From Solanum dulcamara (Eukaryota > Streptophyta > Magnoliopsida > Solanales > Solanaceae), in assembly GCF_947179165.1 (NCBI RefSeq), contig NC_077237.1:11026735-11090734 (forward strand): DNA of 64,000 nucleotides, given 5' to 3'. Position 1 is the stretch's first letter. Each line of letters starts with the position of its first letter. The notes under the pieces are model-generated. The model did not search any database. It was not told where the DNA came from and was given only the letters and a program-made list of their open reading frames with translations. The translations under genes and the position numbers were made by a program. Positions 11,936 through 64,000 of this stretch are shown piece after piece.

Positions 11936-14900
11936 AGTTCACTACTCAACTCATTTTGGCATGTTAATCGTGTAAAACTGATGAAACTATATATGTTCTA
12001 AAGTCTTTCAACCCAATTAGAAGAATGTCACCCTATATCATTTTGACACTTGGGTGGTCATTATATAAATATCGTCATAGGTTTCATGTTATATTTTCTA
12101 TTACTAGCTTAAACTATTCGATAAAGGTTGATAGCCCCAATCCATGTTACTGATTGTGTTTCCTAATCTTAACTTCTTTTGTCAAACAAGTTTAGAGTTA
12201 AATTTTTTTCAATATTTTCAATCATAAAAAACAATCTTTACGAAAGAACCATTAATGCAAAATGACCAACACTTTTATGTAAAGATTTCATGTGCACAAC
12301 TCATTATGCTTATCCCTATTCTAGGTCCCAAGGTTATGGAGTTTAACTACTTATAACTTTATGCAAATAATTAAAAAAGAATTGTAACAACTAAAGAACA
12401 TTATGTCAAAGTACACAATTGATGATCCCACAATAATTCCAATCACAATTCTAATAAAAAATGATAAAAAAATATACGAAATTATATAAGATAATGTTGA
12501 TAATAACTTCCCAAAAAATAGTTGATGTCAGTGTCAAATAATAGCATGATAAACAGATTTCTAAAAAGATCTATTTATAGACCCAAAATTTATAACTACG
12601 ATATTATAAAAATGCCACTTTATCACCCTAATGTGTCATGTCTGGGACTGATTCCATGAAGCGACCCTTAACGTGACACCTTGGGGTCACGTGCGCCTTT
12701 CATTGTGCAGCTTGGGCTTATCGGTGTGCCTTGCATTACAGAGGCAAAATGAAATTTTCCTTCTTTGAAGTTTGGTCACAGTCCTGGCTTTGAGCTCATC
12801 TTGGAGTGTCTTTCACACGTCGCAGATTCCTTTCTTTCACTGTCAAGTCATGTCTCTTTTATCCACAATGCTTGATTTCTATTTCTTTTGCTATTTCAGG
12901 TTGATTCTTGCTGTAGTTTGATCTGAAATATATTTAATCACACATATATTAGCTCATCCACATTAATTATACTCAAAACACATGAATATACATGAATTGA
13001 CTCCCAAAACTTAGCTAAAACATGTGTAACATATGACATTTGAGTGTATAAATATTTTTTATCATTAGTCGAGATAGGTTCCGACCGAATATATTGCTCT
13101 TATAGCCTTGTAGACTTTGATTTATATAGATGTGCGTTGTTAAGTCATGTCGACCTTGTTATTTGTCCTTTTGGCACAATAACCTATTAACCTTGATCGT
13201 ATATGTATACATGTGTTCAATTTATATGTTTTCAGATATCACCTCGACGACCCGCATAATGTTACTTGATTATGGAAAACTTGGTGACGTCGACACTCTA
13301 CACATGATTTAGGTTCTGTTCCATATGAATTGATGAGTTTAATACAGGTTATGTTGGTGGAGGGTCTTGCTGACTGAGGACTTATTTTTAAGACGATAAT
13401 ATATACTTGCTTATTCACTTGATTTTGTGACTGATATTATGTTAATAACACAGTTGTCCATCAAGAATTGATTTAGGGTCAAGTTTGACACCAAATACCA
13501 ATTATGCCTGTCGAGGTTGAAGCGTAACACAATATAAAAGAAATAAATAAATTAAATCAATAAATACTTAACCAATATAAAAAAAATAATTAATCAAATC
13601 AATAAATTCTTTACCAATGTAAAGAAAATAATTTGCAACTAGCAGAAGATTTAAGTGAAGAGCTGCAAAAGTAATGATTCAAAGATTCACTAACATGAAA
13701 TATCATATTAGTGACATATTCTGTTATTTGACTATCATCACACATGAACTAGTCAAGTTAGGATAGAAAGTCAAAAGAGTAAATTCTCTCTCTATATATA
13801 TGAAGACAAAGTAAAGGAAACCTATATATTTTAAAGTCAAATTTGAAAACTCTTATTAAGCATGAATATGTACTTATCTATCACAATCTTCAGTAATCAA
13901 AAATAATTCAAATTTAGTAGCTGAAAAAAATAACTAACCCACATAATATTTGTTTTGGTTAGTGGTTATTAAACTATCTTTAAGACTTTAAGTACTCTAT
14001 TAATTAATGGTTCGAGTATTAATTTAGGTCTAGCTTGATGGGGAGTATTAAAGAAATTTATAATTATTTAAGTTAGTGATTACATGAAGATTTATTAAGA
14101 TGATAACATTTTGAGTTTGTTATTGTACTAATAATTGATTTTGTATTTATATTTAACTAAACTCTCATTACCCCTCGAAAATTACTATACTAATTTTATC
14201 TTTGTTACAATGACTAAATAAACTAATTTAAATTTTGAAGATCAACTTAAAAATAAACAATTACGAATTTAGAATAAAATGGGTTTATTGTTGTCAATTT
14301 GAGGGATTAATACTCCATTTTTACTCGTTTATAAAGTACTTATTAACATATTAACATATTACCTTGATATTTCAATTTATAAGAAATAAAATAATATGTT
14401 CACCTAAACTTTTAAAAAGACGAAAAAAAGAAAATATCCATGTTTCAACATCATGCTAAAAGCCAAAAGGTTAGGGAATCAAAGATGCCTTTCTACAACT
14501 TTTCAATTGTGAAATAATATCTTCCATTGCTTTTATTACAAACAAATTGTGAAATAATAATGAGAAAATGACAAAAATGGTCCATATATTTGATGGTAAA
14601 TCCAAATAGTCCCTTAAACTTGCACATAATAGTTTTAGTCGTTTAAATTTGATAAATTTTTTAATCTCCGTTAGATATTTATCAATTTCTCTCTTTTAGA
14701 TTTAATGGAAATTTTTTAAAAAGAAAGAAAATTAGCAGAAACTCATATTTAGAGGTATAATTTTTGTAGTTTATGCTATTTTTTGATTTATTTTTGAAAG
14801 TTTGATATAATTTTTTGAAGTGTAATTTTTTTATATATCTTTTTAGTTTTTAAAATAAGTTTTTGTGTTGCATATTTTAAAATTTGATAAAATTTTATTT

Positions 14901-15330
14901 TTTTCATTCACAATCTAAAAAATATAAAATGTTAAATATTTGACAGAAACCAAAAATATTAACTTTTGACAAATTTATAAAAATCAAAATGATAAAGTGT
15001 ATGAAGGCGTTTGATCATGCATTTTTTTTACTTTTTTTCCTGGAGTGAGACTCCAATCTAAGCAATTTGGCCATAAAATTTGAAAAATAACAAAAAAAAT
15101 ATTTTTTACTTCAAATTACTCACAAAAAGTAAAAACAATAACTTCAATTTGTATTGATCATGACCAACACAACTTCAATTTTTAAATATCATTTTTTACT
15201 TTAAATATATATATATTCAAACGCCACTTTCGCTATTTCAATTTTACCTTCAAAACCTAAGGAAACATTTTGTCATTTTCTAGAAAAATATCAAAGAGTT
15301 TTCTAACAGAGACAAAAAAAGAAAAAAAAC
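11936..15330. other. Gene-free AT-rich intergenic region
   Basis: No ORF with recognisable content. Stretches such as 12630-12740 (CGTGACACCTTGGGGTCACG) and 13080-13310 look like old transposon debris. 14560-14690 has the 'AATGGTCCATATATTTGATG' wording of widespread plant repeats. Nothing was placed in a family. Confidence 0.4.
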
Positions 15331-15339
15331 GAAAAATCA

Positions 15340-15365
15340 ACTGTCCCAATATATAATTAACTGGT
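15340..15365 (+). promoter_or_regulatory. Possible TATA region of the spatacsin-like gene
   Basis: CCCAATATATAATTAACTGG lies here, with a second TATA-rich stretch around 15372-15383. Both sit upstream of the leader-like purine-rich exon. AT-rich words are common in this window, so the call rests on position only. Confidence 0.25.
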
Positions 15366-15379
15366 AAATTACATAATAT

Positions 15380-15531
15380 ATATTTCTGAGATCGTGCAAA
15401 AGCCACCATTTTTCTTTGGTTCGAATTGTGTGAGAGAAAGAAAGGCAAAGAGAGAAGACTATGAGAAGCAGACCCTTCAAACAACAAAGCTGCTCCCAAC
15501 AATCGATCGATTAGACTCTACCCTTTTTCAG
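15380..15531 (+). other. Candidate 5' leader exon of the spatacsin-like gene
   Basis: A purine-rich tract (GAGAGAAAGAAAGGCAAAG) follows a TATATAATT box near 15347 and ends in CTTTTTCAG before GTTTTTTTCTC, a plausible donor. The following 200 bases are T-rich like a plant leader intron and carry no transposon similarity. The only matching acceptor ahead of the coding start is TTTGTATAG at 22650, 7 bases before the ATG. The start coordinate is approximate. This is inference; no transcript data are available. Confidence 0.45.
15461..15514 (+). CDS. Upstream ORF (17 codons) in the candidate leader
   Basis: ATG at 15461 opens a 17-residue frame, MRSRPFKQQSCSQQSID, closed by TAG at 15512. It lies wholly inside the candidate leader exon. 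If the leader is real, ribosomes would meet this ORF before the main start, which can dampen translation. Conservation is unknown and the peptide resembles nothing I recognise. Confidence 0.25.
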   Translation: MRSRPFKQQSCSQQSID

Positions 15532-16171
15532 GTTTTTTTCTCAAGTTATGAGTTCAATGTTTGACAAAACTGTTAAGGCTTTAATCGTTGATTGTTTTTG
15601 TTTTTTTTTTATTTTTTTTTCACAAGAATCTTGGTAAATGAAGACCCCTTTTGAAATCTGGTGCCTGGGTCAATTTTAGTTTTTGATTTGGAATATTGAA
15701 AGTATGGATTGGTTAAGAAAGATGTTTTTTTTTTTTTGCAAATCTTGCAGCTGACTAAATTTGTTTCATTTTTGAAGAGTTTGAAACTAATTTGCTGTAT
15801 TAGAATCTCAATAATAGTGAAAATATGATGTGGGTTGGGCTAATGAGTTGAGAACTTGCAACAGTGGTGATTTAGAATGGGTTGGGTTAGTTTGCGTGTA
15901 CCTCCACTAATTCTTGGCATGCCTGCCACATCTCATCAACAAGTGTCGGGTAACTGATTAAGGATAGGGCAAATGGAAGAAATTTACCATATAGTTCTCA
16001 ACCTACTTAATTGACCACTATGCCATACCAGTGCCTGGATTTATTTTTTTGAACTGGAGTCTTTTTTGTTTGGTTAGGGATTGTACGACAGAGTTGGGAT
16101 AGTCGTGAGATTTAGTGAAGCCCTTGTTTTATAGAATCTCTTTGGACAAAGTATTGAGTAGTGGAATTACA

Positions 16172-16432
16172 ACAACATACCCAGTGAAATCTCACTAAGT
16201 TGGGTCTGGAGCCAAAAGACCCTCGACTCAAGTGTACCAAACCCAAGTAAAGAAACAAGAAAACCATGAAGAATGCATCACTTAATAAGAAATAGTGTTA
16301 TACTCAAAGTACAATACACAACATATGGAAACAACTACAAGGCATAACTAGTACTACACAGGCACTAACAAGCCTAAACCATCGCATCGCAAGGCAAGAC
16401 AACACTCTATCCCTACTAACCTTCTACCTTAA
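16172..16432 (-). mobile_element. RTE LINE 3' end, minus strand
   Basis: It begins ACAACAACATACCCAGTGAA, then TCTCACTAAGTTGGGTCTGG, and runs to CCCTACTAACCTTCTACC. The same order occurs at 47005-47430, where an RTE reverse transcriptase fragment follows. Only the untranslated 3' part is left here. Confidence 0.7.
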
Positions 16433-16499
16433 TATTGAGTAGTGGAATTAAGCCGATGAGTTGCAACATAATGGATCTAGAGGATAAATACACTTTACC

Positions 16500-17964
16500 A
16501 AACAACCCCTAAAGGAATTGAAGGAACTCATTATATTTCTTTTGAGCAATAGGATCATTATTGGGTGGTCGACCATGCAGATTATAACATAAGTTACGAG
16601 TGTGTCTAAGCCTATGACAATAACTTCACTTAGGTTGTGATGACCTCTTCCTCATCAATTCACCATAGACTAAGATGTTCATTTTTTATGGTTTGAGATG
16701 TGAGAATAGATGAGTCAATGTTGAGTGATGAAATCACTTTATGACTAGGAGGCGCGGTAAGACGAATTAGATAGAGAACAATTCATCAATTGTAGGAACT
16801 GTAAGACTAACTAAAATCTGATCACGCACGAATCATGGTCAGTAGGAAGTCTAACAAGTGTAAGAACTTGAAACAATGTCTGCCTGTACTCGTGTTGTTT
16901 TTCCACGTTCATACCAACTAGCATCAATGTTTCAAATTCCTACATGACTGCCTGTACCTGTCTCTAGTAAGTAGACATCGAATTTTTGTTTCTTTAAGTT
17001 GGTAATCCGAGATATCACATCATAGAAACGAGATATGTCATTAGTGTAAAAAGCACAAGCCTTTTCCCAAACTGAACAACATGTTTTGGAATGGGCAAAA
17101 AAAGGGCAACAACTCGGAATCAATAGATCATCGTAGAACACTATAATTGAGCATCAACCTTCTCCCATTGTGCTTTAGCTTTTGCATCTTCCTCACTAGC
17201 CTTCACCTTTTCATCTATCACACAAACAAAGTTCGTTAAGTGGTCTTGGACACCTTGATCCTTGCACCACAACTCAACCAAGAAAGTCCAAGCTAAATAG
17301 TTTGAGCTTGTCATTAACGATTTTGAAGTGATCGTGGGCTTGAATTTTCAATTCCCGTAATTTTGGAGCCTAAGATATAAACTCCCGAAAGGCATCTTGT
17401 GAAATCAGAATTTTGTAGCCTAAAGTCTAGAAAAATATAAATTGTTGTCAGAATCTGATGGTCGAAAAATCAGATCTGATCGCTGCAAATTGGTCAAAAT
17501 AAGGAAAGAAGTATGTGGGTAGGATCAGAACGATGCGGGATCCTACTGAGGAAAAATTGCTGAAAAAGTGCCCGAAAACAATGTTGAAGTCGTTGGAATA
17601 GTGATTTCCTCGCCGGAACTTGAAGAAAAATATATGTTTAGGGTTGGAACTGGTAGGTGACCTTATTGGAGAACAAAAAGTCTCGAAAAAGTGCATGTAA
17701 AGAGGCTCATGCGCCCAACGCGTGGTGTGGATCTCGCCGGAGAAGGCTGCTTTTGACGGTGTTTGAAATGTTTTTTTCTAGTGGAATTTTGTGGGTTATG
17801 GTCACAAGAGGTTGGTGGACCCCGTGGTTGTGTTGGTTTTCACACGACACTAACGAATATAGGGTTGACATAAAACATCCCTAGAAAGTAGCTGGAATTT
17901 GACGCACAATGGTTGTTCTAACCTAATTTTCTTTCACTAGATTCTCACCAATCTTCTGATACCA
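16500..17964 (-). mobile_element. Ty1/copia gag and primer-binding site, minus strand
   Basis: The minus strand reads a retrotransposon gag with SVLRRSIDSELLPFF-like, VWEKACAFYTN and DISRFYDVISRI segments (16932-17350). A zinc-knuckle tail with CHRLRHTRNLCYNLHGRPP lies near 16550-16630. TTCTGATACCA at 17954-17964 is the complement of a tRNA-Met primer site. Stops show it is dead. Reverse transcriptase is absent. Confidence 0.75.
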
Positions 17965-18098
17965 TGTGAGAAATATAAGAGAAAAATATTATTGAATTGT
18001 GTATCTATATTATTACATTGATACCCTATTTATAGATACTTTACTACAATCTTTTTCCAAGTAGGATTCTATATACTGTTCCTATTCCTATTCTAACA
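17965..18098 (-). mobile_element. Copia 5' LTR (minus strand)
   Basis: Bounded by TGTGAGAAAT and TTCTAACA on the plus strand, so it reads TGTTAGAA to TCTCACA on the element strand. It directly abuts the primer site and gag. It matches the 3' LTR at 48689-48858, with internal deletions. Confidence 0.8.
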
Positions 18099-18150
18099 TA
18101 AATCTTTATCTAGAAACTCTAAATATCTGTAAAATATGTTGCAAAATTGT

Positions 18151-18385
18151 GCTCGCTCTATCCCAATTTATGTGACATTCTTTTCTTTTTAATCCGTTCC
18201 AAAAAGGACCCCTTCATATATTTAGTAACAATTTAATTTTAAACTCCCCGTTTTACCCTTAATGATATGACTTACAACCACACAAATATCTATGGCTTGT
18301 TTTAGACCCCAAGTTTCAAAAGTCTTTTTTTCCTTTGTAATTCCGTGCCCTGTCAAACACCTTGACTTAAATTGGACGAGGGTAT
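18151..18385. mobile_element. Stowaway-like MITE 1
   Basis: Left end GCTCTATCCCAATTTATGTG and right end CTTAAATTGGACGAGGGTA are decayed forms of the Stowaway terminus. A second copy follows at once. Confidence 0.5.
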
Positions 18386-18418
18386 AATATCTTAACACAA
18401 CATAAGTTGTAGAACACC

Positions 18419-18646
18419 ATGCTCACTCCATTCGTATTTATGTGGCACCGTTTGACTAAGCAAAAGGAAGACTTCAAATTTGTGGTCTAAAACAAACCTT
18501 CAACATTTGTGTGACTATGAATTATTTCTCTGAGGGTAAAAGATGAATTTTAAAGTTAAGTTGTTTCTACTTATAGAAATGTGACATTCTTTTTGAGATA
18601 GACTAAAATGAAAATGTTCCACATAAATTGAGACGGAGGGAGTACC
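18419..18646. mobile_element. Stowaway-like MITE 2
   Basis: GCTCACTCCATTCGTATTTA then TGTGGCACC pairs with CCACATAAATTGAGACGGAG then GGAGTA at the right. This is the CTCCCTCCGTC-type inverted terminus with a TA target. Confidence 0.65.
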
Positions 18647-18760
18647 TTTTTGTAAGGTTTTCTACTTTTTGGCATACTTTTTGTATACAAGTGTGTTTTG
18701 CCCATTGTTATAAAATCTTATTGCTTGATCAAACAACAAAAGGGCAAATCACACTCGTCT

Positions 18761-19153
18761 GGGTCGTTTGGTTTGAGTATAAGCAGAATCAAACCCAGTA
18801 TAAAATCTCGCATAAGATAATATAGTGTTTGGTTGAAATATGCCAATAATTGATCTCAATATAAAATTCTTCTTAAGATAATATAGTGTTTGGTTGGCGG
18901 TACTAAATAATACTGCATTTAATTATGCGAGAATCTATATATTGTTCTATACATGATAGAATGTGAAATAAGAATATGTGTAATAGTAATGCAGAAACTA
19001 AACTATATAAAGACAAAAATATTCTTATAGAGTAATTAATTGATGTATAAAATTTTCTTAAGTATTAATCACTGTATAACAATTTCTTCATTATAAATCA
19101 CAACATAAACAATTTCAAATTCCTGCATAACTTTCTTCTAAACCAAACGACCC
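18761..19153. mobile_element. Tourist-like MITE with 14-base inverted termini
   Basis: GGGTCGTTTGGTTT at the left and AAACCAAACGACCC at the right are perfect inverted repeats. The inside is AT-rich with repeated GATAATATAGTGTTTGGTTG. Flanks do not show a clean three-base duplication. Confidence 0.75.
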
Positions 19154-19155
19154 TG

Positions 19156-19290
19156 AAGTATAAACAACAACAACAACAACAACATACCTAGTGTATCACA
19201 AGTGAGGTTTTGGGAGGGTAGAGTGTACGCAAACCTTATAACAACCTTATGTGGTAGGGAAGCTGTTTCTCATAGATCCTCGGCTCAAGA
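19156..19290 (-). mobile_element. RTE LINE/SINE 3' tail, minus strand
   Basis: AACAACAACAACAACAACAT, then ACCTAGTG, AGTGAGGTTTTGGGAGGGTA and GTACGCAAACCTTA is the reverse of the 641-766 tail. It sits directly beside the MITE end. Confidence 0.7.
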
Positions 19291-19439
19291 AAAACATTTC
19301 AAAACAGGTTTGAAAACTACAAGGTGAAAGAAGCTACGGAAAATACTAAACAAAATGATGTGATTTTCTACGAACAACACCAGATCTTCTAAATCTACAG
19401 GAACATGAGATAGTCTTTAAATATCTCAATTGAATCACC

Positions 19440-21130
19440 TCAGCATCACACATTATGTATGTGTCATCCCCACACAAAATGTGAGATAATTCAACCTCTA
19501 TTAACTGAAAAGCGGTTGATCAAGTTACAAGAAGCAGACTTATATACATCCCAGCTATGGGTTTCATAACTAGTATAATTAAGAACGAATAGATAAGGTC
19601 TCCCTGTTTAAGACCTTTATGGGCTAGGAAGAAGCCCTCTGGTGGCCCATTGGTAATAACAGAAAATTTCTAAGTAAAACTACATAAATGTACCCATTTA
19701 ATCATCTTTCACCAATATGTCCTTCAACAAGTTTAGTAGAAATGACCTATTAACATTTACCATGGTCTTACACTTTCTTATATCAAGCTTACTCATTAAA
19801 ACCAGACTGCTTTGCCTCCTTCTAGCATTTATACATTCAGTGCAATCATGATAAACCACAATCTGTTTGCCCTTTACAAATGCCATGTGATTTTCTTTAT
19901 TTCTTCTGCTAATTTGGTAATCACTACTTTTGACCTTTCAGTGAAAAGCTTAGAATAAAAGCACCTAACTAAGCTGATAGGCTTGTAGTCTCTTTTGTCC
20001 AAAGGATCTATTCTCTTAAGGATTAATCCAATACATCATGCATGTAAGCTTTTTTCCAAATCTGACATAATCACGAAAACACTCAAATTGCTTTCTTAAC
20101 TTCAAGTTTTACTCTTGGCAACAGTTTTCTATAAAAAGCCATATTAAAACCATGTTATGCTGGAGCTAACATTAGTTTTGCTATTGTTATTATTTGCATA
20201 TACTTGGTGCCTATTAATTATATATCGTACTTAAAAAAAAAGCCATATTAAAACCATCCCAACCATAACAATTTCCTTCACAACTTCTAATTGTCTGTAC
20301 CACTTCCTCTTAAGTGAAGGGCTTTTGCAACCAAGTTTTTTCCTCTTTTGATTTTCTGGAGACATTTATCTTGATAGAAGGCTCACAGCTTTCTGGTTCA
20401 CTGTAAAGTTATTGGTAAGACTTGAGAATTTCAACTATAATTTTGTCTTGATTAGCCTTAATTTCCCTTGCAAGCTTTAACTTGTCCATCTGAGTATCTC
20501 TTGTGTGAGGTTGGAAAACCTCCAAAGTGCTTTAGTCATAAACATCTCAACTTTTGTCACGAGGATATCTTCTCCATTTTGGCTATCTGTTGCAATTTCA
20601 TCAATGTTGGAGCCTTCTCTGTCATTTTTTGTTCAGTTTAATATTTCTGCACTCTATTTGATTTCCAACATTCTTAGTCCTTCCAGTAAACCACTCTTTT
20701 TTTTCTTTCTATGTACCGGAATTGTTCACATTCCATTCTGGCATTTTTGCTTCAACATTTTAAGCTTTTATGGCCAAAGCATAATCAGGACTCCCACTGA
20801 CTTTCCGCCATCCTTTGACTATATCCGTGAAACATTGTACCTTCAATCACAATTTCCTTCTTTGAAATAAGATCCCCTTTTTGTCCCACTGCCTACATAC
20901 CAATTCATTAGGATGATCTGAGAGTATTTGAGGCAGGATGGATGGTTTGATAATACTGGATCCACCATTGCGTTCATTCGAATAGAGAGACCTGCTAGTT
21001 CTTGATGCAGCTCCCAAATCATCACTTTTTACCTGTGAATATGTATGAAAACAAGTCCGCTTCGAGGTCAATAAAAACCAGTGTTTTGGAGTTGGCTTGA
21101 TGGTGTTTTCAATCATTTTTTTCTTGAGAC
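19440..21130 (-). mobile_element. L1 LINE fragment: endonuclease and reverse transcriptase (minus)
   Basis: The minus strand at 20850-21060 reads the end of an AP endonuclease (ASRTSRSLYSNERNGGSSII, then a SDH-like SDHP). At 19698-19990 it reads L1 reverse transcriptase (MAFVKGKQIV, SFLLNLLKDI). At 19590-19660 it reads GPPEGFFLAHKGLKQGD. Many stops and frameshifts are present. Confidence 0.75.
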
Positions 21131-21133
21131 AAC

Positions 21134-21900
21134 AGTTCTATTCAATAAAAACTTAGCCATCCTAGAAAAAGGTGCTAAGTTGGAAACTTTACAAGCATCG
21201 AAAGGGTGCTTAAACCCCTGCACAGAACCCTATACAATTATACATTTCCAATTCAATATACCAACTCTCTTACTTCCCCCCACATATTTTGTTTACACCA
21301 GAAAAAGAACAAGCGAAGACAATGCATCCTAATTTTCTCGATAGAACTGCTAGTGCCTTCAAAATGTCTACCATTCCTTTCTTTCCACACTGTCCACCAA
21401 ATGCAAGCAGGAATGATCTTCCACTAGTCCTCCCCACCTCTATTCCCAATACTCCACCAATTGTTCAACAGTGCCAAAGTAGAGCTAGGTATTACCCAAG
21501 TTATTCCCAAAATACAAAAGAACATGTGCCACAAATTTATAGTTGTCCTGCACTGTAGGAACAAGTTTTCATTGTTTTCACCCTCCTGTTCACACAAAAG
21601 ACATCTTGAACAAATCTGAAGACCTCTTCTTTGTAGCTTATCTTGAGTTAGGCAAGCTTTCCTAATCACCAACCAGACAAAGAATGCCACCTTCATAGGG
21701 ATATTTACTTTCCAGACTTGTTTCCTAGGCCAATTCTCCTTTACAGGACCTCTTTGATTCAACTGCCAATACATTGGCTTTACTAAGAAGGCCCCTTTGC
21801 TGTTCAGTTTCCACTTTAGTCTGTCTGTAGAATCAGTGCATCCACCAAAAAGTTCCCAATATCTGTAGAATCAGTGCATCCACCAAAAGTTCCCAATATC
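21134..21900 (-). mobile_element. L1 LINE zinc-binding C-terminal fragment (minus)
   Basis: 21424-21774 on the minus strand has WPRKQVWKVNIPMKVAFFVW and CSRCLLCEQEGENNENLFLQ, the reverse-transcriptase zinc-binding (zf-RVT) domain. It lies behind a second L1 piece, so this is a separate or rearranged copy. Confidence 0.8.
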
Positions 21901-21902
21901 TG
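21826..21902. repeat. Recent tandem duplication of about 38 bases
   Basis: TGTAGAATCAGTGCATCCAC, then CAAAAAGTTCCCAATATC, occurs twice in direct succession with one A difference. Confidence 0.85.
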
Positions 21903-22657
21903 AAGCAGTTTTCAATCAAATTATTGCCATGTTGATGTGTCCCATAAGGCTAGATGAGAATGTAAGGGATGATGTTCTTTGTGGAGTCATCTGACTCTCT
22001 TCTCCTTAATCGTAATACATGAAATTTTGTGTTGGGTAGTGACGAAAATTGCTCCTTTTTCTTATAAGTACCTTCTTAGATCTCATTCCACATTTTCGTG
22101 TCATAAAATAAGTCTGCATTAGCATTAGGAAAAGAGGGGGCTTCTTTGGTTAGTCTTATTTTCAAGTATAGCCATTCTGTTGTCCATAAAGGATAGAGGA
22201 GAAAGTAGGGAGGGTGAGTGTCCATTGTGGAGTCTTTTTTACTTCGCTCCTCAAGAAATAGTGATATTAAGTGTGCCATTTCTCTTACTTGACTTATTAC
22301 CTTTCCTAATTGAATTCTCATTATGACTTTGTGTGCTAACTGGAAAAACATCTTGTATCATCTAACTGGTTCTAACTTTTCATGGGCATTTTTTTGATTG
22401 ATAATGTTATATGTATTATTGGTGTATGCCAGCAAAAAGAAAATGTAGAGGGTAGAACATCAATGGAACCATAATAGATTTTGAAAATGACTACGAAAGT
22501 CAATCATGTCTTCGGCCTCTAACAAATTTCATGGGCTTTTTTGAACATATTATCGTGTTCTTTTCTGAATTTGTTACCTCCAACTCCCAATACGTCAATG
22601 GCTATCATTTCTTTTGGCCTATGCTTATTTTTTGTTATCCCTTTGTATAGAGCTGGC

Positions 22658-64000
<41,343 letters not shown>

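Larger units (their letters stand above)
15532..22650 (+). other. Proposed 7.1 kb leader intron and its filling
   Basis: If the leader exon is right, this stretch is spliced out before the start codon. The first 600 bases look single-copy. The rest holds an RTE tail, copia, MITEs and L1 fragments listed separately. No host coding segment is seen. The last 300 bases (22350-22650) show nothing recognisable. Confidence 0.4.

Noticed and set aside
15257..15502. Minus-strand 81-codon frame near 15.4 kb with a hydrophobic start
   Set aside because: It is the reverse of a purine-rich leader-like tract, which reads as Leu/Phe/Ser by composition. No homology seen.
20505..20870. Plus-strand 121-codon frame
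   Set aside because: It is antisense to L1 endonuclease and reverse-transcriptase sequence readable on the minus strand.
22076..22351. Minus-strand 91-codon frame before the gene
   Set aside because: No domain recognised, and it lies between L1 debris and the coding start. Probably intronic noise.
22541..22657. Upstream extension of the spatacsin start to an ATG near 22598
   Set aside because: The pyrimidine tract and AG at 22650 mark this as intron, and the extension has no similarity to plant spatacsins.

Overview
This is nuclear DNA from a flowering plant, almost certainly Solanaceae. The evidence is AT-rich DNA, GT-AG introns, and a repeat load typical of that family: RTE LINEs ending in TTG repeats, TRIM elements primed by initiator tRNA-Met, MITEs with GGGTCGTTTGG termini, and copia and L1 remnants. 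It carries one recognisable host protein gene. I could not fix genus or species.

Region 1 to about 15.3 kb is gene-poor. It holds a decayed minus-strand copia element (about 0.95-3.1 kb), several MITE or hAT-like elements, minisatellites, and two oppositely oriented members of a long LTR-like repeat family (about 6.65-8.45 kb and 8.9-11.94 kb). No host gene is supported here.

Region 15.4-22.65 kb looks like the start of the transcription unit. A TATA-rich stretch is followed by a purine-rich, leader-like exon with a 17-codon upstream ORF, then a 7.1 kb intron in the 5' leader. That intron is filled by an RTE tail, a copia 5' end (LTR, primer site, gag), Stowaway and Tourist-like MITEs and minus-strand L1 pieces. 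The leader exon is an inference.

Region 22,658-64,000 is one plus-strand gene encoding a plant spatacsin-like protein (SPG11 family, with the Spatacsin C-terminal domain beginning near the right edge). I could chain 24 coding exons with GT-AG borders and consistent phase, giving about 3,083 codons. The last exon runs off the window and the C-terminal end is missing. Exons are short and intact, while introns 3, 4, 8, 9, 11 and 17 are swollen by retroelements. Intron 4 (9.35 kb) alone holds two TRIM groups, L1 fragments, a hAT MITE with target-site duplication, and a nearly full-length but inactivated L1 LINE.

The most unusual item is in intron 4. Three LTR copies of a TRIM element surround a sense-oriented, intronless, frameshifted copy of ribosomal protein L37a (eL43). 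One junction falls in a short sequence shared by the gene end and the LTR, which suggests capture by template switching. Also notable are RTE LINE copies sharing one 3' tail, one copia LTR family in two introns in opposite orientation, and a 40-codon exon-like fragment in intron 8.
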